A stretch of 64,000 nt of DNA from Sabellastarte sp. h YS-2021 (GCA_964017235.1 OZ024929.1:63645603-63709602), one strand, 5' to 3'; numbered from the stretch's first letter, positions 28,985 through 41,372 are shown. Notes: generated by a model not told the origin, from the letters alone. Program-made: numbers and translations.

Positions 28985-31570
28985 CCAGTTGTGGATATAG
29001 TTGTGTTGTTGACAGATTCCGGTCCTGGTGTCTCCATAAGCAATTTAATGAAGTGTTCAATAAGCATATTGACTACTCTGGTTGTGTACGAGCCTTTATC
29101 AACATTGGTCCTGTTGACCCCCCCCCCTGTGATAGCCAGACTTCCTATCTACAACACTGAAAAACTTAGACTCTTACAGGAAAAATGGATGAGCTAGAGG
29201 ACCTAGGTGTCCTTGCCAGACCAGAAGATGTAGGTGTAAAGATAGGTGTGAAAAGTCCCCCAGCTTTTTGGTAAAGAAAGGTGACCATGATTTTCAACTT
29301 GTCACAGCCTTCAACACTAATGGTACCTATACCAAGCCTTCATCCTTCCGTACTGCCACAACTGATGATGTGTTCCACTTCCTTTCCCAACATAAATATA
29401 TTATCAAGACAGATATGACAAAACAGTTCTTTCAACTCCCAATGCAGAAGTCCTCACTAAAATATCTCGGTGTCATCACTCCGTTCAAGACCCTACAGGT
29501 TTACACTAAAGCAGCAATGGGCATGCCCGGTTCAACTGAGCATTTGGAGGAAAAAATGCAGATGGTCTTTAGACTGGTGGAAATACAATTGATGAGCTCT
29601 CCACCAATTGGGACCACATTTAAAGATTCCTACAGAACAACCTCTGTCTCTCAGCAACTAAAATAGTTATTTGCCCTGTCACCACTACCATATTAGGTTA
29701 GGTCTGGTCCTCAGGCAGAATACAAGCCTCTCCACATTCCTGAAATCACCTCTACCACGAACAGTTAAGGCACTGCGATCATGGTGCGGTGCCTTCAAAC
29801 ACCTCAAAGCCTGTATCCCACAGTATTCTCAGCTGCTCTCACCCCTGGAAACAACCACTGCTGGCCAGGACTCCTTCACCATTGTCGATTGGACAGAGGA
29901 ACTTTCATCTCACTTCTCAACTGCCCAGAAATCTCTCAATGACATCAACGCTATTGTCATCCCTTCCCCTAGTGACATCCTAATAATAATCACTGATGGC
30001 GCCTTCTCCAATGGTGGCATTGGGTCCATTGTGTATGTCCTACGAGAGGAGGTAATGCATATTAGTGGATTTTTTTCAGCTAGACTTAAACAGTCAACTG
30101 GTTACCTTGTGAAATTGAAGCTCTTGCTATCAGTGCATCCATCAACCTTTGGTCACCCTATATCTTAGAATCCACAAACACAGTTCAAATTCTGTCCGAT
30201 TCTCGGCCCTGTGTTCAAGCCTATGACCGATTATGTAGGGGTATTTTTTCTTCAAGTGCAAGTGTGTCTACATTTTTGTCAGCACTGAGTCGCTACAAAG
30301 TTTCCCTGCAACATATCTCTGGTGCTGCCAATCTTCCTGCAGACTACCACTCATGACATCCAATGGAATGTGACACTCAAGATTTTCTAATCTGTCGCTT
30401 TATCCACAACTCAGCTACAATTACTGTCCACAAACTCTGTATCTCTGACATACTGGATGGCAAATTTAACATGCCATTTTTATCTCCGACAGCATGGAAG
30501 GCTACACAGTAGGATTCTCAGACAGACTTATGCTCACTTGGCCCAAGGAATGAGGCCAAACCGAAAAAACACCACCATTAAACATCTTAAGCGTTATCTC
30601 AGAGTTGTTACATTGTCACCCCGATGGTCTACTTGTTGTGAAGAATGACATCCCTTTTACTCAGACACACTCACCACCATTGCGCCCCCCCCCCCCCCCC
30701 CCCCCATTTTTGAAACCGACTACAAAAAAACCTTAATCGGGAAGCTTAGTCATGTGGTGGAACACCGGCACTAGAGCTAGTTTACTCAATGCCCTGCACT
30801 TCAAGCTCCAACATCCCAACAAAACCAAACTTTCTGCATTATGTCACAAATACTTTCTGCCCGACAGAGAATATTGCTCATATCTAACTGTTTCCCTTCT
30901 TTCACAACAACCAGACTCATCCCAAATGAACAAACCATTTCACTGCCAGCAGCCATTAGTGAAGCCACAGCAGAGCTAAAAGATGCCTCAGGCTGTATAA
31001 TTCACCTTGACAGTACATCTGCATCCTCAGTCTAGTCAAAAGACCGGGTGCTCGACAACCTCAATACAAGCCTTGAAATTGGCCGGATCAAAAGTAAGAA
31101 CAAAAACCCTATTGCTGAAAAGGGCATTTTAAGAGTTCAAGAGAAAAACAATTAAAAACAGCTTATCCCAAAGGTGGTCCTATTACTCCACCACAATTGA
31201 CACTTGTCACAGATACATTAAATACTAGAGTTTGTGGGCTAGCAGCCAAGGAAATTTTATTTCAGCATGACAGTTACACCGGTGATCAGTTAAACATCTC
31301 AAATAAAGCCTTTGCTGATGCTCAGATTGTCAATCGTCAAGCCAACCACATATACAGTGCTGGAAGCAAAGCTCCAAATGCCCAGCCTGCCACCAAAGCC
31401 AACGTGAAAGTGGGTGATATTATTTTTGTGAAACAAGATGGCAATAAACACACCAAACAAGAAAAGTGCATTAGACCAGGACCACTTATGGGCAAGGAAA
31501 CTCACTGGCTACCAATTCCATGCCAAGACATATGAATTAAAATATTGTGATGTTTACCTCGTACCAACAT
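28985..31570 (+). pseudogene. LTR-retrotransposon pol remnant (RT, RNase H, integrase-like region)
   Basis: Plus-strand fragments in pol order. PPVIARLPIYNTEKLRLLQE (~29110-29180) leads into FLVKK-type sequence and VTAFNTNGTYTKPSSF, IIKTDMTKQFFQLPMQ (RT Asp) and YTKAAMGMPGSTEHLEEKM. The YxDD region is missing. RNase H: VIPSPSDILIIITDGAFSNG and, after 30168, LSDSRPCVQAYDRL-like sequence. Then KNTTIKHLKRYL (30580) and an integrase-zone remnant LHFKLQHPNKTKLSALCHKY (30795-30855). The tail at 31197-31535 has ANVKVGDIIFVKQDGNKH, typical of a post-integrase region. Many stops and frame changes; no LTR identified. Confidence 0.7.
30685..30705. repeat. Poly-C tract (21 C)
   Basis: Uninterrupted run of 21 cytosines in the pol remnant; able to form i-motif/G4 structures and prone to sequencing error. 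Confidence 0.95.
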
Positions 31571-31599
31571 CCCAGGTACATTTATCCCCAAATAAATCT

Positions 31600-32330
31600 T
31601 CAGATCCCTAAGCAAGTGATGCATCAAGTGATGACATTTCATGAACATGTATTCACACTGGTTTGATTTATTTTTCAAAATGTCAACGCCAGACTTTCAG
31701 GCCTACTTTGAATTGTGTATGAACCAATAAAGATCAGTATGGAAATATTTAATAGAGAAATCTCAAAATGGAGCTCTGTCTGTGGTCAAAATGGCCAACT
31801 TGATGTTAATGAGTGATATTTAATTAATTATGACAGTTGATTGTTGAAGGTAAGAAACTCTAGAAAAGCAAGGGAAAAACTTGGGCATATGTTGTAAATG
31901 TCAGCACTAGAAAAGTTATAAACTGCCAGGAATTACTTAAATAAGGAGTCACATACAAATGCATCCATTTGGGGACTGGAACTACTGAGGGGATAGAAGG
32001 ATACTATGTAGTCTGTTTCTGTATTACGGGAACAGGGACTGCAGAGATTGGTAATCAGTAAGTACTATGACCTGCCATGTGAAAAATACATCAATTCATA
32101 TCGAGTTTGGCTACTTCCATAGATATATTTTGAGCCATAGTTGCCAATATAATGACATTAGCGGCCCATGTGATCAAGACTGAGACCATAGCTGCATTGT
32201 CACAGTGTACTAAGAGATTTTATCTGTCCAGACTTGGGTCTTGGTGCGGATTGCTACTAAAATATCAACCATTACAAGATAAAATATATGGTATTAACTG
32301 TAACCTATTAATATATGATGGCATAAATCT
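31600..32330. other. Intron sequence without recognised genes
   Basis: Nothing identified. A short plus-strand ORF at 32152-32358 has no known motif. Confidence 0.5.
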
Positions 32331-32342
32331 GACAGCTCCACC

Positions 32343-32780
32343 TAGCCCCAGCCCTTAAAGTAACACTTCCAGCTCAATCTCATGATCAATTCTTGGTTGA
32401 TCAAAGAAGGCTGTGCCGTTGAACTGGGGTTACAAAGCCTCTCAGGTCTTACCTGAATTCCGAGGTGAGAATAATGATCTTTTGGTTGCAATGATCTTAA
32501 CGGGTCAAGCATGTAGTTTAGAAATACTCCGGATGCCTTAATGCACTTCAGTACATAGAGTAACTTCTCCAGATGGGACTGCATCTCCCTTTTGATCCCT
32601 TTATCTTGTCATCCCATATCTTAGAGATATTTATTATTTCTTTCATAGCTGCTTAGGCTACTTTGAATCCATCAGTTGAAATATCAACCCCTAGACAGAT
32701 GTCTTTGGTACTCTCGGGACTAACTAATGGCCACTGATATCAAAACCTAATTCCTGGAACTTCTGATAAAGTCTTTGCTG
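32343..32780 (-). pseudogene. Reverse-transcriptase connection-region fragment
   Basis: The minus-strand frame contains SHLEKLLYVLKCIKASGVFL followed by NYMLDPLRSL. Upstream, in broken frames, are FQELGFDIS-like and AAMKEIINISKIWDDKIKG segments. The pattern G-x-D...W..K....K.E.QS.LGKLLYVSKC.....R.FLNRML is typical of the RT thumb/RNase H connection in LTR-type and DIRS-like retroelements of invertebrates. Too short to assign a family. Confidence 0.5.
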
Positions 32781-32809
32781 TAGGAGTGGTGTGCCGAATG
32801 ACGTCATCG

Positions 32810-34130
32810 TTTGTGACATCATAGCCTTCTGTGACCATGAAGTGACCACACTATCACTTATTCTTTGAAATATGTTTGATTAGTGGCGAAAACCGGATGG
32901 GAGACACAAGTTAATAAAATAGGAATCAAGTTTTAGGGATAAAGGATTTTTGTGTGCCTGAATGCTCCTGCGATTTTAATTTTAAATAGAAGCGAACCTC
33001 TATTTAATGACTGTTTTCTTATCTCATTCACTGAAAGTGGCGTTATTTCGAGCAGAGTTTATGGCATGTTTGTAATTTCTTTGTCAACTGACTGTTGACT
33101 TACACTGTGTGCATGGGAGATCAGCAACACTTAGGTTATCATCATTTTGCTTACAGTTTTAATCAAGGAAGTAAATCTGTTCACCCATGAAAACAGAGTT
33201 TGTATCATCAATGTGAAATTAATATCAAGACTTTGACCATTGACACGTTTGTGGGAGTATGATTTCTGTCACAGACAATAGAATTGATTTTACACATTTT
33301 GCTTTTGTATTATTTCCTTTGGAATTTGTAGCAATCTTGTAACCACTGACTAACATTTTTTTGTTGACTGTCTTGTTTTGACATCATCCTGTAATTGGCT
33401 TTAATATATTGTGCCAAAAATCCTCCCTTGTGAATACTGCCATATGATTTTGATTCACCTAACCACCAGTCAGCTTTCTACTGATAGAGTTCCTTTAATG
33501 CCCCACTTGTGGATGAACCTACATCGACAAAGTTCCCAACTTGATCTTGTTTTAAAATCGACCTTGGATTGCATGATGACTCTGCTTACTATGTTGTCCA
33601 AAACATCACTGATTTGGAGGAAAAAAAGATCTTGGAGAGCAGAAATTCAGATTCTGTGGATGCAAATAATAGAACAATTGCATGTGCTACAATATCATAG
33701 CTTCGTTCTGAGGATGAATTTTCAGACTATGGTGCTGAATTTCAGCCTACTAAATACAAAATTTCCCATCTCTGGCAGATTTGCATCGTTCATATTTAGA
33801 GATCCTCTCAGGGATTATCAGTGAAAAGAGAACCATGGATGGAGGCCATCATGCAAAGACACAATATTTTATAAACTCAGATGGCCATTATTGTGCACTC
33901 GTGCAAAGATCGAGAGGTTTTTGTCCAGTCAAAAACTTCCACACAATCACCCAAAACTCTTGCTGGAGTTAAAGAGAACAGTAAGGTATGGTTTGTGAGG
34001 TATGTTTTTTGTGAAAAACATGGCCTGGTTGAATAAACTTGACACATTACTGATGAACATCCGTCAACAGATTCTGACAGAAAAAGTATTAGCTACAAAA
34101 GGAAAACACATCTTTAGTTATAACGTAAAA
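32810..34130. other. Intron sequence with unidentified broken ORFs
   Basis: Plus-strand overlapping frames at 33411-33970 (for example DLEEKKILESRNSDSVDANN and SEDEFSDYGAEFQPTKYKIS in one frame) look like decayed coding sequence, perhaps a retroelement gag, but I cannot name it. The rest shows nothing. Confidence 0.4.
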
Positions 34131-34330
34131 GAAAATAAATACAAAGAACATTTAAATAAATGAATTTATTTTGAGCTTTTGGTGCTTCACTCCTTCATCA
34201 GAACAAAAATACAAGTTGTTTTGTTTTACATTTTATTTGGATATTAAAACATTGAAGCAGCAGGAACTTAGTTGATTTGGACATCTTTGATTTCACAGCA
34301 GTTCCATGGTGAAGAAGATATGAAGATACT
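34130..34330. repeat. Penelope-like terminal sequence with hammerhead-like hairpin, copy 1
   Basis: On the minus strand CTGATGAAGGAGTGAAGCAC is followed by CAAAAGCTC (core GAAA mutated to CAAA). On the plus strand TTTTACATTTTATTTGGATA begins a segment resembling that at 53440-53510, which precedes a Penelope-type RT. No RT follows here. Confidence 0.5.
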
Positions 34331-34900
34331 GATTTTGAATATTTAATACTCATGAAGATGGATGAAAACAATCGTTTTGATGGCTACATATGTTTAAACT
34401 ATATCTATATCTCTGGAAGTCAAATTCGGCAGAACTGATGAAAAGCATTTTCACAAAAACACTATCTGAAACACATCACAGATTAGTACAACCGGTGAAA
34501 AAACACAAGCCCAACCTAGGCTCAGATAGAAAACATAACTAAAACAACCAATGAAAATAAAAAATCAAGCATCAGAAATTGCAGATGAAAAATAAAAACC
34601 AGCAAAAAATCCCACGATTAACAAGGTGAAAAAAAAGAAAACCATCATGAACACCAGAGAAAGAATTTCAAAGCTGATGAAAGTCTTCATGATGAAGTAA
34701 TGTATAAATTAGTGTAAATTAGTTTCTTGAGAACCCAGCATGGCCTCTGGAGTCTAATTGAATATTTGCTCCTGGAAATCATATTGCCTAAGAAATAAAA
34801 GTAAAAGTTTTCTTGCAAAAAAAAACTTTTGTAGCAAGTAGGAAAACTTTCCGAATGATATATGCAGGAAAAAAATATACCACAAAGATAATAATATAAT
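34330..34900. other. No feature recognised
   Basis: A-rich sequence without ORFs; may be decayed Penelope-like 5' sequence. Confidence 0.4.
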
Positions 34901-35323
34901 ATGAGTGATTAAATGAGGGAACTGTCATTTACTGTTTTTCTAGCTTTATGCAGTGTTTCCACTGGAACCGATCCTGTAACCCACCCTACGACCCTAGGGT
35001 CGGTTGCAAAAGTTGTAGGGTCGTAGAAAAAAGGCGCAAAAATGATGAGTCGGTTATGAAATCCCCGACAGGAGGTAAAGTTACAGACAGGTCATAATGA
35101 CCATCCCGACAAGACGTAGGGTCGGGAACCTTTTTTGCATGGCCAGTCGTAGAACTTCTACGACAAGGCCCGAACCCCTAACAGACAAGCCGGATCACAA
35201 ACAGACAAGCCATAAAGACAAACAGACAAGCCGGGAACATGTTCCCAACCCTTCACGACAGGACTGATTGTTTTTGTGGGTCGGTATCTAGAGTCGGGAT
35301 CCAGAATCAATATCCATATACAC

Positions 35324-35331
35324 TATATAAA
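35324..35331 (+). promoter_or_regulatory. TATA box upstream of the transposase (Harbinger D)
   Basis: TATATAAA followed by CCCC, about 115 bp before the transposase frame; same context as in copy A. Confidence 0.6.
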
Positions 35332-35438
35332 CCCCCTCCCCTGTGATGTGCCATTCATGTCACACTTCAAAGATGACAGGAACACACCAAGAGCAACTGA
35401 TAGATCACTGTCCTGTTTTTTATTGAGTTAAATTTATT

Positions 35439-36670
35439 TTGTATGTTGTGATTACAAAACACAGAGGACAGCCAAACCCAGCATCTGCCCAGCCAGCATC
35501 AGCATCACCCCCACCACCCAGAAGGAGAAGGAAGCCACAGAATCCATGGGTCCTGCCCTGGATACTGCGGAGAGAGGAGAGAGGTTGCTACAGAACACTC
35601 TTGGACGAACTGATCACTAGTGACATACCAGGCTACCCAAATTTCACCAGGATGGAGCCAGCATTTTTGTATTTGATTAAAGAAAGAAAGAATCATCCCC
35701 CACCTCAGGAAGTCAATCACCAACTTCAGGCAGCCAGTGAAAGTCGGCTTGAAACTGGCAGTTACTTTGAGACACTTATCCAAATGGGAAAGCTACACCT
35801 CACTGCAATACCACTGGAGGGTTGGAAGATTGACCATCTGCAAGTTTATCCCCCAGGTCTGCAAAGCCATTTTGAAAGAATTTCAACAAGAGTATCTGGT
35901 GTGGCCCACTGATCCTGAAGACTGGAAGACAATTGAACAGAGATTTAGAAACAGATGGAATGTCCCCCATGCAGTTGGTGCATTAGATGGAAAACACATT
36001 GCTATCAAGAAGCCCAAGAAGTCAGTGAATATTTCAACTACACGGGCTACCTCCCTGGTACTTTTGGCCTTAGTCAATGCAGCTTACAAGTTCCTCTGGG
36101 TCAACGCGGGGGCCACTGGGTCATCATCTGATGCACAGATTTTCAACCGCAGCAAACTGAAAAGAAGAATTGAAAATGGAACCTTGGGACTACCACCACC
36201 TGAACCACTTGGACCTGGGGGGCCAAATCTACACTACTTCCTGCTGGAGGACGACGCCTTTTCCCTGATGCCTTGGCTGGGCAAGCCTTACAGTAGACAC
36301 CAACTGACCAGAGAAGAGAGAATAGCCAACTACAGGATATCCAGGGAGGAGGGTGGTCGAGAACTCATTTGGTATACTTGTCAAGAGATTCAGGGTGCTG
36401 TTGACCACCATGGAGCAGAGGCCAAAAGTTGTGAGAGACATTGTGTTAACATGTGTGGTACTACATAACATGCTGAGAAGCCATCAGGGGGCAGCAGACA
36501 GACCACCTACTCCAGCTGACGACATACAACCACCAAAGGGGGACCAGGGGGAACAGAGACATCAAGAGAACTTCAGGAACCCATCGAGGGAGGCTAAACA
36601 TCAACGAGACCTACTGAAAGACTACTTCAATCATGTGGGGGCGCTGGCTGGGCAGGAGGACAGAGTTTAA
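35439..36670 (+). pseudogene. PIF/Harbinger DDE_4 transposase of copy D, two frameshifts
   Basis: The N-terminal part (from 35439) has a Pro/Arg-rich start, PQNPWVLPWILRREERGCYR and FTRMEPAFLYLI. It leaves frame near 35735. The core continues 35737-36468: GRLTICKFIPQVCKAILKEF (HTH region), GALDGKHIAIKKPK (catalytic Asp), YFLLEDDAFSLMPWL (catalytic Asp) and LTREERIANYRISREE. A second shift near 36350 moves VENSFGILVKRFRVLLTTME (catalytic Glu) and the C-terminus to the third frame, ending at TAA 36668-36670. All three catalytic residues survive, spread over three frames. HARBI1-like nuclease. Confidence 0.88.
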
Positions 36671-36700
36671 AAAGACTGAGGGGACATGCTGTCATATATC

Positions 36701-36716
36701 AGTCCTTTTCAGGACT
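36701..36716 (+). terminator. Histone-type 3' stem-loop after the transposase (Harbinger D)
   Basis: AGTCCT-TTTC-AGGACT, a perfect 6-bp stem, TTTC loop, followed by ACCC, 30 nt after the stop codon. CCAAGAAC begins 12 nt after the stem, resembling the CAAGAAAGA histone downstream element. Confidence 0.8.
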
Positions 36717-37159
36717 ACCCAAATAATCCAAGAACTTTATTTAGCAAAGTGTCGCCTCCCAAAAATAACCCCAAGTTTCTAACAATATAATTCAAATTCA
36801 ATTTCACCAAAAATATTCCCCATCACAAATACCAATCCATCCCACACTCAGTTGAAAAAAGTAAATTATATCACTTACAGGTTCAAACCCAGGTCCTCAC
36901 TAAACAAAGTTGCCATTCAACCCCAACATGACCTGGCTTTATTCTCGGAAAAAAATAATTTACAAAGTGGTATTAAGAAAAAAGTTTCAAATAAATACCT
37001 GGAAATATTTCCTGCAAAGAATTCACAAGAATTAAAAAATGATAGGAAATTTGCAAAACAAAATTATACAAGTTTTGCAGTCACAGTTTTAAATAATTTT
37101 TTTTTCAGTTTATCAATTCATTGCCACTCACATTTTTGTAAATTTTGTTAGGCCTCACG

Positions 37160-37400
37160 TTTGTTGGGGTTTTGGGAGACAGGGACATGGGTTTGAGTCT
37201 GGATCTTGGTTTTTGAGGGACGTGGGTTTGAGTCCACATCTTGGTTTATGAGTGATGTGGGTTTGAGTCTACATCTTGGTTTTTGGGGGATGTGGGTTTG
37301 AGTCTACAACTGTGTTTTTGGGGGTTGTGGGTTTGAGTCCACATCTTTATTTGGGAGGGGGGGGGGTTGGGGTTGTGGGTTTAAGTCCACATCTTTTGTT
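37160..37400. repeat. ~40-bp minisatellite between the genes of Harbinger D
   Basis: About six tandem units of GTGGGTTTGAGTCCACATCT plus TGGTTTTTGGGGGAT. Copy A has a single unit at the matching place. Each unit contains a B-box-like GGTTTGAGTCC. Confidence 0.85.
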
Positions 37401-37545
37401 TTTTAAATTTTGTTTTTGTTTGGGTGGTGGTGGTGGTTTTACTTTGATTTCTTAGGGGATTATTTTTTTAAGGGGAATTTTTTTTTTGTTTTTTGTTTTT
37501 GTTTTGTGGTGGAAGTTTATTTATACTTGTTTAACATTCACATAT

Positions 37546-39055
37546 TCATTCACACAATTTTTTTTGTACTGTGTGGAGGTGTAAGTGTTGGACGGTGTGC
37601 TTTTTTGGTTTTTGGGCATAGACATGTAGCTTCTTAATTGTTTTTTGAAGATTCGGGTGGCCCTTAAAAGGGCTGGGTTTGGTGCGACTTGTGCGGGCTA
37701 ATCCGCTGATTTGGGCTGACTCTGGCTCTGCTGGCTGGACTAGCTGGGAGGTCTTGAATGTTCTTGATGAGTGGAAGATGGCACTGGTGACGGTGCTGGT
37801 TGAAGTTGAGAGGGTGAAAATGGCTGTGGTGTGTCCATCTGTTGATACGTAAGCACACTGGGAATAACTGGATAATCCATAAGTGTTGTGCAGACTCTCC
37901 TCCTGTTGTGAAGGTGCAACTGAAGGTGGGTTAAAAATCATCTGTCTGGAAGTCCCAGGCTGTTGGTCATCCACAACTACATTAGAAGTAGGCTGGTGCT
38001 GACAATGATGAAGGCCCTGATGGTTGCTGTACTTTTGCAATCACTGTAACAGGCTGTCCTGTGGTAGTCTGTTGAGGCTGCAGAACTGGAATGGAGACTG
38101 GTTGAGTTTCCGGGATGGTGAGTATGTATTCCTGTCCTGCTGTGGACTGTGATGCTTCTGGAAGTTGATATGTGGTGACCTCTTAACTTGTGGTGACCTG
38201 TCTCTTGCATTCTTCTGCCTTGTACTATATTTCACTGAGAAGCTTTACTGTCTCATTCCTGAAGGTTAAAAAGTCCCTTTCTTCAAGATGTTCAATCTCA
38301 GAGTAGAGATAGTTGCAGAACGACTGTCTAGGACTTGGAGTGGGGTCCTGACGTGCACCCAGAAATGTGGAAATCATCGACCTCATCTGCTGGAACTGAT
38401 CTAAGACTGGATCTGCAGACGTGGTGGTAGTCGTGACTGGAGGCTGTCATCAATGGGGACTGGTGCTTGAAGGCTGATGAGTAACATCTGATGCAATGCT
38501 GATTTCCATCTCTGATTCTGTGTCCCTGTATGTATCTGGAACTGAAGCTGAAGCTGTGGCTGCAGAGGGCCTCTGGGGTGTCTTGAATGCAGAAGACTTG
38601 GAAACTCCCTTCCTTCTGATGTGACCTCGTAGAAAACTGAAACTGTCCTTCATCCAGGTCTGACGTACTGTGCTCTTCTCAGCTCCTTGTCCTGACTTTG
38701 TTTGAGTGAGCTTGCCATATCTGGTACGTTGAGTGTCGAACCACTTCTTCACAGTCTTGACAGGCAAGTTTCTGGTAGCTGCTAGCTGCTCCCAAAGTCT
38801 TTCTTTCTTCTGCTTGTCTTTGAAATTGTCGTTGGTCTTGTCATAAAGTTCCTCGTGCTGTTTAACGAACTCCACGATAGCTTCTTTGTCTGAATTACTC
38901 AGGAAAATGTACTTCATCTGGCCCTTCTTCTGTCTGGATTGAGTTGATTCTACATCAGTATCCGTATCAGTTCGCATTCTCTTCTCTCCTCTTTCCTGGC
39001 TCTCTCCCCTCCTCTCTCTCATCCCTCTCCTCCTGTTCAATCCTCTCTCTCTCAT
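37546..39055 (-). pseudogene. MADF-domain accessory protein of Harbinger D, frameshifted
   Basis: From ATG 39055: an Arg/Glu-rich N-terminus (MRERGLNRRRGMRERRGES), a MADF domain (AIVEFVKQHEELYDKTNDNF ... VKTVKKWFDTQRTRYGKL), then FLRGHIRRKGVSKSSAF and an acidic EMEISIASDVTH segment before an indel ends the frame at 38450. Homologous sequence continues in other frames (VVVDDQQPGTSRQMIFNPPS, ~37950; RTSRTKPSPFKGHPNLQKTI, ~37680). One frame runs past the stem-loop at 37659-37674; another terminates at TAA inside its loop. DNA-binding partner of the transposase (family knowledge). Intact through the MADF domain, unlike copy A. Confidence 0.85.
37659..37674 (-). terminator. Histone-type 3' stem-loop of the MADF gene (Harbinger D)
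   Basis: On the minus strand AGCCCT-TTTA-AGGGCC then ACCCGAATCTT; the basal pair is mismatched (A-C) but five pairs remain. Copy A has the intact 6-bp version. Confidence 0.7.
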
Positions 39056-39806
39056 CCCTCTCCTCTCTCCCCCTCCTCCTTCTCTTTATATCCTCTGCTG
39101 TATCTCCTAACTCAAACTGTGGTTGAGTGTCTCAAGTTGGTACTTCAATCTTTCTCCTTCTGCCCCTTGGCATGCTAATCAATCAATCAATTGTACAGCT
39201 TGTTTTAAAAAACAAAAACTTAAAATAAAAGTGAAACCTCACAGAACAGATTTCACTCCCAACCAGTTCAGCCTAGGTAATTTCAAAAAAATAAAAAACC
39301 TAAAATCAAAGCTGCACACCAAGTTGTCTCTCGACAAGTCAAAGCCCAAATATACACAGATTGTCTACCGACTCAATATTTTTCCTTCTTACGGCCTGTC
39401 GATTTCAAATTCCTGGCTTGTCTTTTAGTGTTACAGGCCTGTCGGTTGTTGTTTACGGCTTGTCTGTTTCAGTTTACGGCCTGTCGGTTACAATTTTTCC
39501 TGACTCTAGGACCCAGTCTGTAAAAATTACCGACTGGCCTGTAAACTTTACAGGCCTGTCGGGAACAGTTACAGACAGGCCGGCTAAAGTTACCGACTGT
39601 ACTGTAACACTTCCCGCACGGTCAGTGAGTCATCACATACAGTCTGGAAGTCCATATTTGGGACAAGCCAGATACTTGCTACAGACAGGCCTGTTTGATT
39701 AACCAACAAGCCGGGAAGTGTAACCGACAGGCCGTTAAGTTAACCGACAGGCCTGTTGCTAGGGGCCTGAAATTAGGGTCGGATACAAGGGTCGGCAATG
39801 GTCGTA

Positions 39807-39832
39807 GAAATATCAAACATGTTTGATATTTC
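39807..39832. promoter_or_regulatory. 26-bp palindrome near the MADF-side end of Harbinger D
   Basis: Identical to 1244-1269 in copy A and centred 132 bp from the element end. Confidence 0.75.
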
Positions 39833-39955
39833 ACCGACTCTCCCCGACAGGTCAGTAACTTGCAACCGACCCTAACTGACCATGTAAACATTGGTCCCAA
39901 CTCTCCAAAAATGCATAGTTACCGGCCTGTCGGTTCCAGTGGAAACACTGCATTA

Positions 39956-40420
39956 CTTTTACTACCACAAACATACAGATTTCTTATATTTAAAGTCGCT
40001 ATTCATAAATTAATAAACAGTTAGGCTAAATCACCGGGTGGGGGACTAAGAGTTAATTTAATAATTATATCATCTCTCAGTATATAGTGTAAAGAAAAAA
40101 CAGTCATTTACAGTATTTTAGACTTCCCTGCAGAACAAGATAATCTTGTTTTATGTATCTCCGTGTGATAGGACAATACCTCAATAAAAGAAAACAGATA
40201 ACAGAATTCCTTTTCCTACTACCCATTACCTATTTTTTGTGTATGAGTCTGTGTGTGCATAGTAAATGGTTTTTTACTTTTCTTGAGGTTGAGGGGGGTG
40301 GGGGTGGGGTGTGCTTGTGAAAATTTGCCCTTGTTGTGGCATTTTAAAGGCCTGTGACGTCATGTGTGCTATAATGACTTTAAGGCTACCAATTCAAAGG
40401 CTAATAGATAATATATAAAC
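39956..40420 (-). repeat. R-family dispersed repeat, target of Harbinger D
   Basis: Together with ~34900-34948 this is the inverted counterpart of 48490-48970, visibly similar throughout (for example AATTAATAAACAGTT, ATCATCTCTCAGTATA, ACCCATTACCTATTTT, GTGACGTCATG). Confidence 0.85.
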
Positions 40421-40787
40421 TCTAACGGGAAACCCAGTTTAAGGTTAGGAATAACAAATAATAAATTGATTATAGTCACTTTAAAGTTAGTAAATGTTAC
40501 ATCATCTTATGTGTCACATGTAACTTAAATATATTTGAAATTAAACATTTTCGTAAATAACTTGTTTAACTACTTATCCATAAATATTTTTTTTTCAACA
40601 AGGTTTAGAATTCTAACTGTTACACTTATCAGGTAATTTTTCAAACTGTGCAGGTGTAGTACAGTTAAAGTTGTAAAATTTATCAATTGATCTTTTAATT
40701 ATTCGAAGTATAGCTTTTAATGGAGATAGCAGAATTAGGTAAAACTATATATAATAATCATTTGCAGCATTCCACATATCTTTGGGT

Positions 40788-41034
40788 GAGGCCAATGTGG
40801 CACAGTGTTAACACACTTGCCTCCCACCTATGAGATTACAGTTCAAATCCCAGCCCGACCTCAAGTGGGAAAGCTAGTAGTTGTTTGCCATTGGTCTGCA
40901 GTTTACAGTACAGAACCTTGACCAGCTGTATGTACGGGTTTCCTCTGCCCATAAAACTATCGATCGTGATATGACCTATACAATGTGTTGAAAGTGATGT
41001 TAAAACACAAATAAATAAATACAATAAATAAATA
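40788..41034 (+). mobile_element. tRNA-derived SINE
   Basis: A box TGGCACAGTGTT, B box AGTTCAAATCC, GCAGTTTACAGTACAGAACC body, TGATGTTAAAAC and AATAAATAAATA tail. Confidence 0.9.
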
Positions 41035-41372
41035 CAGCTGCATAGATTTTAGTTTACTGATTAATGTTGTCATCTTGCTATTGGCATTAGCATCAGACTG
41101 TAATGTTTGTATGACAAAAATCCCTTTGGGATGAAAAGAAAAGATATAATAGCCACTGAAAAAGTCCTCATACAAGACTTGCCCTTTGAAATAAACAATG
41201 GAGATGTCTTTAACCTTTTGACTTCTTTTCCCAATTGTGAAATTGTTGGAAATGTAAACTTCTGTAGAGCATGAAACCTTAATGGGGGTGGTCAAACTTT
41301 AAAAAATGGAGATCGTTTCTGCTATGTGAAGCTCCCCTACAACCACCACTACCAAAGTTTGCGCATTTAGGA

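Larger units (their letters stand above)
34949..39952 (-). mobile_element. PIF/Harbinger DNA transposon, copy D
   Basis: A 5,004-bp element with matching terminal inverted repeats (both begin TGCAGTGTTTCCACTGGAAC) and a perfect TTA duplication (34946-34948 and 39953-39955). The flanks are halves of an R-family repeat. Its relative at 48.9 kb reads continuously across the target (AGCCTAACTTTTAC versus AGCTTTA | TTACTTTTAC). Gene order is inverted relative to copy A: transposase plus strand, MADF gene minus strand. Both genes carry frameshifts. Confidence 0.95.

Noticed and set aside
35380-35460. A short intron in the Harbinger D transposase leader
   Set aside because: An acceptor-like AAAACACAG is present, but I could not find a convincing donor conserved in copies A and C.
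36852-37151. 99-codon ORF inside Harbinger D spacer
   Set aside because: A/K/N-rich, not conserved in copy A, no domain; probably chance.
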